Assembly: GCF_900128885.1 (NCBI RefSeq)
Contig: NZ_FQTU01000004.1
Span: 1 to 64,000, forward strand
Length of the DNA stretch: 64,000 nucleotides
Reading direction: 5' to 3'
From: Alkalibacter saccharofermentans DSM 14828
GTDB taxonomy: Bacteria > Bacillota > Clostridia > Eubacteriales > Alkalibacteraceae
The translations under genes were made by a program, and so were the position numbers. A model generated the notes under the pieces. The model searched no databases. It worked only from the letters and a program-made list of their open reading frames with translations, and was not told the DNA's origin. Positions 17,988 to 26,227 of the stretch are shown here, piece after piece. The stretch's first letter is position 1, and each line of letters begins with the position of its first letter.

Positions 17988-18932
17988 CTAATCCTCCTGA
18001 TTCAAGCGGATGCGAGGATCCAAATACTGATAAGTCATATCAGCGATTAGATTTACTGCCACATAAATAAATGACATCCATATGACATAGGCCTGTATCA
18101 TAGGATAGTCACGCATGGTTATAGAATCCACCGCTAATTTACCCACGCCGTCCCACATAAATATGGATTCGACGATTGCCGTTCCGCCAAGCAATGATCC
18201 TATTGATAGCGCCAGCAGCGTTATTATAGTCAGCATTGAACTTTTGAGGATGCTGCGATAAAAAATCACATTATCTCGTATTCCACGAGCTTTTCCACCT
18301 AAAACGTAATCCTTGTTCATTTCTTCCAATACCGCAACTCTTACTTGGCGCAAATACTTTGATGCCATGGATATAGTTAGCGTCAATGTAGGTAAAATCA
18401 CGCTCACCAAAGGGCTGCTGCCATATCCCATTACAGGAAGGATCTTTAACTTCAATGCAAAAAAATATATAAGCAAAAGTGATACGAAAAAATTCGGCAT
18501 CGAGTTACCCATAAAGCTTAAGAACCGGATACTGTAATCCAGCAGTCGGTTTCGATTCCTCGCTGCTAGAATTCCAAGGGGAACAGCTATAAGCAAGGTT
18601 AAAACTATTGACGTCAGCATCAAATAAACCGTAGCCGGCAATTTTGATATGAAGGTTTCAAATACCGGTTTTCCCGAAATATAAGAAATCCCCATATCTC
18701 CTGTTAAAACCCCTTTTAGCCACTTAGAATATTGAACCATAAATGGCTGGTCTAACCCTAGTTCCGCTCTCCTCTCTTCCTTGATTTGTTCTGAAACCCC
18801 ACTGGAATTGCTGTCATAAAGGGTATCCACTGCATCTCCTGCAGCAGTATGCATCAAGGCGAAAGACAAAAATGTAATCCCCAGTATAATGGGTATGATT
18901 TGAATCAATCGTTTGAATATAAATTTTTTCAC
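17988..18932 (-). CDS. ABC importer permease (DppB/NikB-like)
   Basis: 314 aa with a GTG start (SD GAGAGGA 10 nt upstream). The N terminus FIFKRLIQIIPIILGITFLSF, RAELGLDQPFMVQYSKWLKG and the C-terminal MTYQYLDPRIRL are hallmarks of DppB-type permeases. First gene of the importer operon; the long leader in front of it carries two intrinsic terminators, so expression is probably set by attenuation. Confidence 0.9.
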   Translation of the reverse strand: MKKFIFKRLIQIIPIILGITFLSFALMHTAAGDAVDTLYDSNSSGVSEQIKEERRAELGLDQPFMVQYSKWLKGVLTGDMGISYISGKPVFETFISKLPATVYLMLTSIVLTLLIAVPLGILAARNRNRLLDYSIRFLSFMGNSMPNFFVSLLLIYFFALKLKILPVMGYGSSPLVSVILPTLTLTISMASKYLRQVRVAVLEEMNKDYVLGGKARGIRDNVIFYRSILKSSMLTIITLLALSIGSLLGGTAIVESIFMWDGVGKLAVDSITMRDYPMIQAYVIWMSFIYVAVNLIADMTYQYLDPRIRLNQED

Positions 18933-18949
18933 TAAAAAGGAATCCTCTC

Positions 18950-19054
18950 TTGTAGTTTAACATCGAGTGTTGATTACAAAAAAAAGAGATTGCAATCAAC
19001 GGCAACCTCCTGGTTTCATCCCATAAACTACAAAAAACATGCACCGATGGTGCA
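18950..19054 (-). promoter_or_regulatory. Structured attenuator leader of the peptide/nickel-type importer
   Basis: Within the roughly 168-nt leader, two terminator-like hairpins occur in tandem on the minus strand. The first is TGCACC/GGTGCA (19040-19054) followed by TGTTTTTT. The second is GAGGTTGC/GCAATCTC (19009-18986) followed by eight T. A perfect 10-bp inverted repeat (TTGTAGTTTA at 19033-19024 with TAAACTACAA at 18959-18950) encloses the second terminator. GTTGATT/AATCAAC (about 19000-18994 and 18977-18971) offers a further alternative pairing. Upstream hairpins CAAGCT/AGCTTG and CGCAGATATCTGC complete a compact fold. It looks like a riboswitch or protein-controlled attenuator; I cannot match it to a known class. 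Confidence 0.6.
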
Positions 19055-19106
19055 AGCCTTGCAGATATCTGCGATCAAGCTTTCATAGCTTGTATATGTA
19101 TGTATA

Positions 19107-19135
19107 ATTATAAAGTTTTGTTATAACCATGTCAA
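19107..19135 (-). promoter_or_regulatory. Promoter of the peptide/nickel-type importer operon
   Basis: Minus strand: TTGACA, 17-bp spacer, TATAAT, a consensus sigma-A promoter. It sets a transcription start near 19100, about 168 nt before the first start codon. Confidence 0.85.
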
Positions 19136-19146
19136 GCGGTTTGAGA

Positions 19147-19596
19147 TCACTCTTGGAGGTTTTGTGGCTTTATTCTTATCCCAACCAATTTCTTCACATC
19201 CTCAAGTATCTCTCGATTTGTCACCTTTATCATCAGCCATTTTCCCATTGCTGAAAAACCTGTGGCTTTGTACAGTTCAGACACATAGGGAGTAAACAAT
19301 CCCTCATTGCAATGATCTTTTACGGTTTCTTCTTCCTTATTGCCTACTACCACTAATGCGATAAAGTACCCATCCATCGGATATATTGTACACAGTGATT
19401 TCCCGCTTCTTTTGTATTTTATATTCCAACCGGGCTGAGCTGAACACCGGCTGTAGTCAAAATCCGGTCTAACTTTATAAGTATCCCTTAAGTAGTCAGT
19501 CAAATCGTCCCATAAGCCGGCTTTATCGCCTATGAACCTTCTGATATCCTCTATGTCAGGGACATTATCAGAATCAAATTTATCATTCCACTTCAT
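19147..19596 (-). CDS. DUF3788 family protein
   Basis: 149 aa, soluble, recognised as DUF3788 by the YKRSGKSLCTIYPMDGYF core and the GKWLMIKV tail. Function of the family is unknown. Its start overlaps the end of the upstream hydrolase gene by 14 nt, so the two are translated together. Start follows GGAGG near 19605. Confidence 0.75.
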   Translation of the reverse strand: MKWNDKFDSDNVPDIEDIRRFIGDKAGLWDDLTDYLRDTYKVRPDFDYSRCSAQPGWNIKYKRSGKSLCTIYPMDGYFIALVVVGNKEEETVKDHCNEGLFTPYVSELYKATGFSAMGKWLMIKVTNREILEDVKKLVGIRIKPQNLQE

Positions 19597-20563
19597 GGCT
19601 GCCTCCTATAACCTCGTTTGGATAGTACATCTCTAACCATTCTTTTAGCCTTAGTTCCAGCACCGGGTGCATAGGCTTATCCTGATTTTCCTTGTATGCC
19701 TTTGCTGCACTTAAAATAGGTGCTTCCTTGTCTACTTCTTTAAGCAAATGGTCCATATTTTCAATTACATGGGTGCAAGCTGGCCCTTTTACATATGATG
19801 ACAAATCATGAGCTTTATCTGGAGTAATCTGAATATCCTTATCTCCATTTATTGCAAGTGATGGACACTCGACTTTTTTTAAATCTTCAAAAACATCATA
19901 TTGATAGTGCTCTCTAAACCATTTTGCATTAATTTTTTGGAATTGATATTTTATGACATCTTTATTGCTTGCCATAATCTTGTCATTAAGTTTCTTAGCC
20001 TGCTTCTCAACCTTTTCGTCGACTTTCAGCAACCTCGTTATAATGCCCTTAAAGCCCTTCATGTTCACAATTTCATTCTTAGCCAATTCTCTTTGCCTCA
20101 CGAGGGCATCAGGCAATGATTCTGCTCCTCCCGAAAGAAAAACAAGTCCATCTACGGGGCATCTTGCGTTGGCAGCTGCAATCAAAGTCGCTCCTTCGCT
20201 GTGCCCCAATAAAATAACCTTCTCAACCAAAGGATGGTTCTTAAGATATTCAATACTCGAAAGTATATCATCTACAAGATCGAACAAACCGGTCTCCAGA
20301 AAATTCCCTGAGCTTTCACCACATCCCCTTTTATCTACTCTTAGAGTGATGAACCCCAGGCTGCTGATATAGTTGGCAACGTTCTTGTAAATATTAGGGA
20401 AAAGTTTTCCAGCTTTGAAATTCCCGTCCCTGTCACCGCTGCCAGAACCCGCTATCACTAATACTGCGTCAAAAGGTCCCTCTCCTATAGGGATTTCAAG
20501 AGTTCCCTGTAACTGGTATTTACCCTGTATAGCTACATTTTCTTCGCGATAACTCATCATCAT
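19583..20563 (-). CDS. Alpha/beta hydrolase (S33/dienelactone hydrolase-like)
   Basis: About 326 aa. Oxyanion region AVLVIAGSGSGDRDGN, nucleophile elbow LLGHSEGATLIA (Ser at about residue 125), acidic residue region AINGDKDIQIT and the His region VIENMDHLLKEV are all visible, so the catalytic triad is complete. Family members are esterases, peptidases or acyl hydrolases; substrate unknown. ATG 20563 has GGAG 6 nt upstream. Paired with the DUF3788 gene. Confidence 0.82.
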   Translation of the reverse strand: MMMSYREENVAIQGKYQLQGTLEIPIGEGPFDAVLVIAGSGSGDRDGNFKAGKLFPNIYKNVANYISSLGFITLRVDKRGCGESSGNFLETGLFDLVDDILSSIEYLKNHPLVEKVILLGHSEGATLIAAANARCPVDGLVFLSGGAESLPDALVRQRELAKNEIVNMKGFKGIITRLLKVDEKVEKQAKKLNDKIMASNKDVIKYQFQKINAKWFREHYQYDVFEDLKKVECPSLAINGDKDIQITPDKAHDLSSYVKGPACTHVIENMDHLLKEVDKEAPILSAAKAYKENQDKPMHPVLELRLKEWLEMYYPNEVIGGSHEVE

Positions 20564-20655
20564 TCCCATCTCCTCTATTTATGAAAGGTCGATATTATCT
20601 TGACTGTTGTTTCCATTTCTCGTCGATGCCGTAGTGGATCCTATTAAAAAATTGT

Positions 20656-21261
20656 TTATGATTGATATGATCCACCTAGCTCCTCGGGCACTACCACCCC
20701 GGCGCTTACTATCAGCTTCAAGCCTTCCTCTACGGACATGTCCAAATAGGTCACCTCTTCACTCGGCACCAGCACAAGCATCCCGGATGTGGGGTTTGGA
20801 GTCGTAGGTATAAAAACGTTCATAAGCTTTGCTTCAGTCTTTTGCTGTATCTCCCCGCCGCTTTCACCTGTTAAAAATCCTACTACATATGTTCCCTTCC
20901 TTGGATATTCGACCAAGACTACTTTGTTGAATATATTCTTCCCCTCGAGAGTGAAGGCGTTTATTATCTGCTTAATCCCAAAATAGACCTTCGGAACTAT
21001 TGGGATTTTGTGCAGCAACTTTTCTCCGTGATGAAACAGTCTTTCACCTACAACGTTTGAGACTAGAGTGCCCGTTATCATAATCAAAATAATCGTAATG
21101 AAAATTCCTATTCCCGGAATTGATATGCCAAATAAGCTTTCTATGTGCCTCCCGATAATATCATCCATGAAGCTAAACATTATTTGTATCAAGTATATCG
21201 TCGCAGCTATCGGCAATAGAGAAAACAGACCTCTTATAAATATTTGCCTCATTCTTTTCAT
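20656..21261 (-). CDS. DUF502 family membrane protein
   Basis: About 201 aa. Two N-terminal membrane helices (IFIRGLFSLLPIAATIYLIQ and IGIFITIILIMITGTLV) precede the conserved HKIPIVPKVYFGIKQI, VLVEYPRKGTYVVGFLTG and FIPTTPNPTSGMLVLVP blocks of DUF502. Function is unknown; the family is widespread in bacteria and in plants (COV-type proteins). The ATG at 21261 with GAGGA upstream is chosen over a longer frame to 21333. Confidence 0.85.
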   Translation of the reverse strand: MKRMRQIFIRGLFSLLPIAATIYLIQIMFSFMDDIIGRHIESLFGISIPGIGIFITIILIMITGTLVSNVVGERLFHHGEKLLHKIPIVPKVYFGIKQIINAFTLEGKNIFNKVVLVEYPRKGTYVVGFLTGESGGEIQQKTEAKLMNVFIPTTPNPTSGMLVLVPSEEVTYLDMSVEEGLKLIVSAGVVVPEELGGSYQS

Positions 21262-21356
21262 GTTGCATCGTCCTCGTATTATAAGAGTTTCGCTAATGGT
21301 CGTAGAGATACTCTTATTTATTTTTGTTTTCAATATACTAATGCTACAATCTTTTA

Positions 21357-21512
21357 TTAAAACTTTTCAGCCAACTCTCTTTTAAAGTAGTGCCAGCACC
21401 AAACTACTTCGACAAGTTCCCAGCCTTCCCTGCCATATTCGTTTAGCTTTCTAGTCGTGCTTTCTCCAAGCCCCCAAATACATACGCATTTGTATTCAAA
21501 TGTTTTCACCAC
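21357..21512 (-). CDS. Small DUF4177-like protein
   Basis: 51 aa, GTG start with AAGGAG 6 nt upstream (a second GTG follows directly). The sequence runs VKTFEYKCVCIWGLGEST, then the LNEYGREGWELVEVVW core that defines DUF4177-like domains, then CWHYFKRELAEKF. These are small single-domain proteins of unknown function. It lies alone between the DUF502 and methyltransferase genes. Confidence 0.7.
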   Translation of the reverse strand: MVKTFEYKCVCIWGLGESTTRKLNEYGREGWELVEVVWCWHYFKRELAEKF

Positions 21513-21574
21513 GGTCATCTCCTTATCTGCTCTTATATCTCATAATTATTTAGTGCTCCTAATTTTGCGATTTA

Positions 21575-22336
21575 TTATCTTTCTGCAATTACAAGCATTT
21601 CATAATCTTCAATGCTAAGCTTGTCTTCTCTCGAATAGGCTCCCAGTTTTGCACCATATATATCTACCTTTTTAAAGCCTAAAGACTTCAAAAGCCAGGT
21701 TATCTCGCTTGGCATGTAGTACCTTTCATCGCATTTCAATTCATGTTCGACCCCGTCATCATCTGTAAATGTAGTTACGTTGTAGTCTCTCATAGTCATC
21801 AGATCAAAACCGCTGCTTTTATATTTAGCACCATCTTCTGCAGCTCCTGTTTCATGAAAATCATCTATGGAATTAAATATCGGAAACAAACCGTTTAGAG
21901 TCGTAAAGATAAATTTTGAAGAGCTCTTAAGTGAATTCGAGACGTTTTTGAGTATCTCAAAATTCATCTCATCTGTTTCCATTAAAGGAAATCCTCCCTC
22001 ACAAAGCATGATGGCAAGATCGAACTGGTCTTCATAGGGCAGGTTTCTGGCATCGTGCTTAAAAAAATCGATTTTCAGACCTTCTGACAATGCCTTTTCC
22101 CTGGCTTTATCAAGTTGGTTATCAGACAAATCGATTCCCGTTACGTCGTATCTTCTTTTTGCAAGCTCAATGGCATGTCTGCCCGTGCCACAACCCACAT
22201 CTATTATCTTAAGGGATTTGTCATAGGCGATTTCTTCTTCAATAAAATCGCATTCTCCTAACGTGCCTTGAGTGAAAACTTCCTTGTCGTAATTATCTGC
22301 ATAGTTTTCAAAAAGCTTTTCATACCACTGCTTCAT
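21575..22336 (-). CDS. Class I SAM-dependent methyltransferase
   Basis: About 253 aa. Motif I IIDVGCGTGRHAIELA (near residue 40), the acidic end of beta-2 VTGIDLSDNQLDKARE and DLAIMLCEGGFPLM form the Rossmann methyltransferase core, followed by a C-terminal beta insert. The ATG at 22336 is backed by GGGAGG; the longer frame to 22381 is not. Substrate unknown (small molecule likely). Confidence 0.85.
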   Translation of the reverse strand: MKQWYEKLFENYADNYDKEVFTQGTLGECDFIEEEIAYDKSLKIIDVGCGTGRHAIELAKRRYDVTGIDLSDNQLDKAREKALSEGLKIDFFKHDARNLPYEDQFDLAIMLCEGGFPLMETDEMNFEILKNVSNSLKSSSKFIFTTLNGLFPIFNSIDDFHETGAAEDGAKYKSSGFDLMTMRDYNVTTFTDDDGVEHELKCDERYYMPSEITWLLKSLGFKKVDIYGAKLGAYSREDKLSIEDYEMLVIAER

Positions 22337-22495
22337 AATAATTTTTCCTCCCTTAATACCCCTTTTAGCCTGAAGCGACATCTTTCTCAGAAGTCAAAAA
22401 TCTAAATACAAGCTTCTATAATAATTATAGCATATTTCATACTATATGATATTAGGGTTACGTGTGTTTGGCAATATGTAAATGCAATTTGGGCA

Positions 22496-23731
22496 TGCGG
22501 ACAAAATCTTGGACAAAATAGTTTAGGAGGGTGTCTATGTATTCCCGAGAAGAAAGAAACAGAGCGATACATCTGTATTTAAAATACGATAAGTGTATAG
22601 CTGGTGTAATAAGAGATTTAGGTTATCCGAACTATAGAACACTAAAAAAATGGTATGCTGAATACCAACAACAACTACTTGATGGTACTGAAAAGGATCC
22701 ATGTAAAATGAAACCTCGATACACTGAAGAAGAGATTGGCATTGCTATTGAATATTACCTTGAAAGAGGTAAAAATTGTTCTAGGACAGTCAAAGCATTG
22801 GGATATCCGTCAAGAGAAACACTTAGAAAATGGGTAGCTGAAATTGCTCCAGAAGAGAAAAAAATAGGTAGAAGTAATGTACAATATTCTCAGGAGCATA
22901 AATTAAAAGCAGTCTCTGAACTCTACTTCCGAAAAGAAAGTGCTACGGTTGTTGCAGAACTCCATAACGTTAACCGAGAGACACTTTAGAATTAGAAAAG
23001 AGAACTGTTTCAAGAGGAGTTGCACATACCAATGAATATATATCTAAATTTAACTAAAGACAAGCTTAAAGATGAAATAGATACATTTAAAAAAGAACCG
23101 GGCATCAGTCTAGCCAATCTGACAAACAAAGAAAACCAAAAATACAACTCTTACAAAGGTGAACTCTCACCAGCACCTGATAATATAATTCAACGCGATT
23201 TTACTGCAGATAAGCCAAACAGTAAATGGCTGACAGATATTACCGAATCCAGGCTACCCGCAGGGAAAGTATATCTTTCACCAATCATAGATTGCTTTGA
23301 TGGAAAGGTAGTTCAGTGGAGCATATCCAATCATCCTGATGCTGAGTTGACTACTAGTATGCTTGAATCAGCAATAACTACTTTGGTTGAAGGAGAAACT
23401 CCCATTATTCACTCTGATAGGGGAAGCCATTATCGTTGGCCAGATTGGATTCACTTAATAGAAAAAGCTGGACTGAAGCGATCCATGTCAAAGAAAGGCT
23501 ACACCCCTGACAATGCTCCTTGCGAAGGATTTTTTGGCAGAATCAAAAACGAGATGTTCTACAATTGCAAATGGAGGAATGTCACCATTGAAGACTTCAT
23601 TAGAATACTTGATCAGTATTTAAAATGGTACAATAATGACAGAGTCAAAATGAAACTTGGGGGTAAGAGCATAATTGCTTACCGGAAAAGTCTTGGTATT
23701 GTCTAAAAAAGAGTCCAAAAAAACATCCGCA
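22496..23731 (+). mobile_element. Decayed IS3-family insertion sequence
   Basis: Ends match as inverted repeats: left TGCGGACAAAATCTTGGAC, right (complement) TGCGGATGTTTTTTTGGAC; the match extends outward through GGGCA (22491-22495 and 23732-23736). The element holds one transposase frame with nonsense codons and an internal deletion. No clear target duplication was seen. Its length, about 1.24 kb, is shorter than an intact copy of this type (about 1.5 kb), as the deletion predicts. Confidence 0.8.
22537..23706 (+). pseudogene. IS3-family transposase, inactivated
   Basis: The N-terminal part has three helix-turn-helix modules (YSREERNRAIHLYLKY..., YTEEEIGIAIEYYL, YSQEHKLKAVSELYF). The same frame continues past TAG at 22987-22989 and 22993-22995 into EELHIPMNIYLN and the DDE core: KWLTDITE, IHSDRGSHYR and EGFFGRIKNEMF. 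The two TAGs replace what should be Tyr and Trp codons (TLYNW in relatives). About 80-90 codons between KEPGISLANLTNKE and QKYNSYKGELSP, the HTH_21 region, are missing in frame. Not expected to be functional. Confidence 0.85.
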
Positions 23732-23736
23732 TGCCC

Positions 23737-24052
23737 TTATTATTATTGCACTTCTAGATTACCAAAAACAAATCAAGAACTATATTTTTTATTTTTCTTG
23801 AAGAAGTAATACAAAAACTAATGTATAAAAACAAATCTCATTAAAATACAATTTTAAAAGTCTGAATAAATATTGAATTGCAAAAACACGGAGAAGGGAT
23901 AATTCCCAAATCCGTGCTTTGTCTATAATTTGTATTTATGCAAGGAATTATCCAAGAAGCACAAAGGCAATCTTCTCCATTATATCCTTAAATCCTGCAA
24001 CTCTAATTTCAAATTGTTTTCACACAACTAAACCTGCATTAAACATTGTCTC
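23737..24052. other. Non-coding stretch between IS relic and sugar operon
   Basis: No credible gene is present. It contains nested inverted repeats at about 23888-23920 (CACGGA ... TCCGTG around GGGATAATTCCC) and a second GGATAATTCC/GGAATTATCC pairing at about 23897-23953. It may hold the 3' untranslated end of the minus-strand sugar operon or debris from an older insertion. Confidence 0.5.
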
Positions 24053-25225
24053 TTATTTTACCATTTCCCATTGATTGGATTGAGATGACTTTAATACCGC
24101 TGTGCATACTTTATCCACTTTATTACCTTCAAAAAACGTTGTAGACGGTTGCTTTTGTTCAACTACAGCTTTTACAAATTCATAAGCTTCAATTGTTTTA
24201 AGCTCACCATAACCAATATTCATCCCTGGGATATTCCAAGTAACTTCGCCATGGAAATGAGCTGGTCCAGTATAAATTGTTTTGAAGCCTCTCCTATCAT
24301 CAGGATCTTTTGCAAAACATACTTGAAGCTCATTTAATCTTTCATAGTTGAAGAATAATGACCCTTCTGTACCATGGACTTCGATTGTTATGAAGTTGTT
24401 TCTACCCCATGCATTTCTTGTCGCTTCAATACTTCCGACAGCACCGTCTTTAAATTTAACTAAAAACAAGTCTTCATCATCTACATCGACTGGGGCTTTC
24501 TCAGAACCTTCATCAAGTTTAACTGTACCTAACAAATCTACTCCACCTTTTTGAACAGGTCTTTCTTTTATGTATGTTTTAACAGTTGATACAACTTCTG
24601 ATATATCTCCAACCAAAAATTGTGATATGTCAATAACGTGTGATGCTATATCACCTAATGTACCGGCGCCAGCTCTATTTTTTTGGAATCTCCATGATAA
24701 TGGAGATGACGGGTCTGCACTCCAGCTTTGCAAGTAAGTAGCACGCACATTTGTAATCTTACCAACTGATCCTTCATCAATAAACTTTTTAGCTAATTCA
24801 ATAGCTGGAATTCTTCTGTATTGGTAGGCACACATACTAATAATTCCTTTATTTCTCGCCTTTTCAGCTGCATCAGCCATTGCCTGTGCCTCTTCTTTTG
24901 TACTTGCAATCGGTTTTTCACAAAGAACATGCTTCCCGGAATTTAAAGCTGCGATAGCAATTTCTGCATGAGAGTCATTCGGTGTACAGATGATGACCGC
25001 ATCGATTTCATTATCTGTTATAATATCTCTCCAATCAGTACAACATTTTTGGAAACCAAAACGATCCTTAGCTTGATTTGCGATATCCTCTTCAATGTCA
25101 CAAATTGTTTTAAAAACAGGTACCGCAGGTGCTGGCCAGAAAAATTTGGGCATATTTGAAAAAGCTACAGAATGGGCTTTACCCATAAACCCAGCCCCAA
25201 CCAATCCTATATTTAATTTTTTCAT
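24053..25225 (-). CDS. Gfo/Idh/MocA-family sugar dehydrogenase (copy A)
   Basis: 390 aa. Rossmann motif GLVGAGFMGKAH at the N terminus, CEKPIA (catalytic-site Lys of the EKP motif, near residue 97) and GDIASHVIDISQFL near residue 195 (catalytic His/Asp pattern). It should oxidise or reduce a cyclic sugar or polyol with NAD(P). The N-terminal FFWPAP insert and the length resemble levoglucosan-dehydrogenase-type members, from memory and unverified. It is closely related over its full length to the product at 34179-35345. Last gene of an operon with an isomerase-like protein and a ribose-type importer. Confidence 0.88.
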   Translation of the reverse strand: MKKLNIGLVGAGFMGKAHSVAFSNMPKFFWPAPAVPVFKTICDIEEDIANQAKDRFGFQKCCTDWRDIITDNEIDAVIICTPNDSHAEIAIAALNSGKHVLCEKPIASTKEEAQAMADAAEKARNKGIISMCAYQYRRIPAIELAKKFIDEGSVGKITNVRATYLQSWSADPSSPLSWRFQKNRAGAGTLGDIASHVIDISQFLVGDISEVVSTVKTYIKERPVQKGGVDLLGTVKLDEGSEKAPVDVDDEDLFLVKFKDGAVGSIEATRNAWGRNNFITIEVHGTEGSLFFNYERLNELQVCFAKDPDDRRGFKTIYTGPAHFHGEVTWNIPGMNIGYGELKTIEAYEFVKAVVEQKQPSTTFFEGNKVDKVCTAVLKSSQSNQWEMVK

Positions 25226-25249
25226 ATAAATTCGACCTCCTATATTTTG

Positions 25250-26227
25250 TTATTTTTTATTTTGTGAAAAATTACTCAAAGCAACTGCTAAAACAATAAT
25301 TAATCCCTTTACAATAGTTTGTTGCGCTGTACTTAAACCTGCTAAAATCAAAGCATTGTTTATAATACCCATTAAGACTGAACCAGTCAATGCACCTATG
25401 ATAGAACCCTTTCCACCACTCATGGCTGCACCACCAAGAACAACTGCCGCTATAACTGTCAATTCATCGCCTTGACCAAATGAGAATCTCCCTGCTTGCA
25501 TGCGCGCTGCATATAGTATTCCTGCAAAAGAGGCACATAAACCCGATATAATAAAAACTGATCTTTTAATGCGATCTGTTTTAACCCCGCTATATCTTGC
25601 CGATACCTCATTCCCCCCTGTTGCAAGTACGTGTCTTCCAAATGCTGTTTTATTAAAAACAATTACAGCTATTATGTAAATAAAGATAGTCCACAATATC
25701 AATACAGAAATACCGCCTACATCACCAATTCCAAAAACCTTATTAAAAGTACTATTTTCAATAGGTACAGCAGCGGTATCCGTTATCCACATAGCACTAC
25801 CCCTAACTGCTGACATAATACCTAAAGTAGCTAAGAAAGAAGGAATACCTAACTTAGTAACCAACAAGCCATTGACTAAGCCAACAATTAAACCAACTCC
25901 TAGTCCGCAAATTATAGCAAGTACTATAGAATTTGTAGATTGAAGCACTAATGCTGAAATCATAGCAGTCATAGCTGCTACAGAACCAACTGTCAAGTCT
26001 ATTTGACCTGCTGCAATTACGAAAGTACCAGCCGCTGCCATTATAGAAATCATAGCCGTTTGACGCAACACGTTCATTAGATTTCGACTGCTAGTAAATC
26101 CTTTGTCATTTAATGTGATAGCAAACAATATAAATGCTACAAAGAAAACGATGTACACCATATATTTGCTGAATTGAATATTCTTTAGTGAGAATCTATT
26201 CTCACTATTGGCTTTTTTGTATTGCAT
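25250..26227 (-). CDS. Ribose-type ABC importer permease (RbsC-like)
   Basis: About 325 aa with eight or more helices. The motifs GQIDLTVGSVAAMTAM and LGGAAMSGGKGSIIGALTG are typical of RbsC/XylH-type sugar permeases. The ATG at 26227 (SD GAGGAGG 9 nt upstream) lies inside the ATPase gene, a 23-nt overlap; the frame to 26290 is unlikely. Works with the ATPase and binding protein upstream. Confidence 0.9.
   Translation of the reverse strand: MQYKKANSENRFSLKNIQFSKYMVYIVFFVAFILFAITLNDKGFTSSRNLMNVLRQTAMISIMAAAGTFVIAAGQIDLTVGSVAAMTAMISALVLQSTNSIVLAIICGLGVGLIVGLVNGLLVTKLGIPSFLATLGIMSAVRGSAMWITDTAAVPIENSTFNKVFGIGDVGGISVLILWTIFIYIIAVIVFNKTAFGRHVLATGGNEVSARYSGVKTDRIKRSVFIISGLCASFAGILYAARMQAGRFSFGQGDELTVIAAVVLGGAAMSGGKGSIIGALTGSVLMGIINNALILAGLSTAQQTIVKGLIIVLAVALSNFSQNKK

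Noticed and set aside
18986..19033. SAM-I (S-box) or T-box element in the importer leader
   Set aside because: GGATGAAACC and GGTTGCC resemble parts of the S-box, but the order and remaining conserved segments do not fit; no T-box sequence was found.
18814..19044. 76-aa ORF in the importer leader
   Set aside because: It overlaps the real permease start and spans two terminators; it is a by-product of the structured leader.
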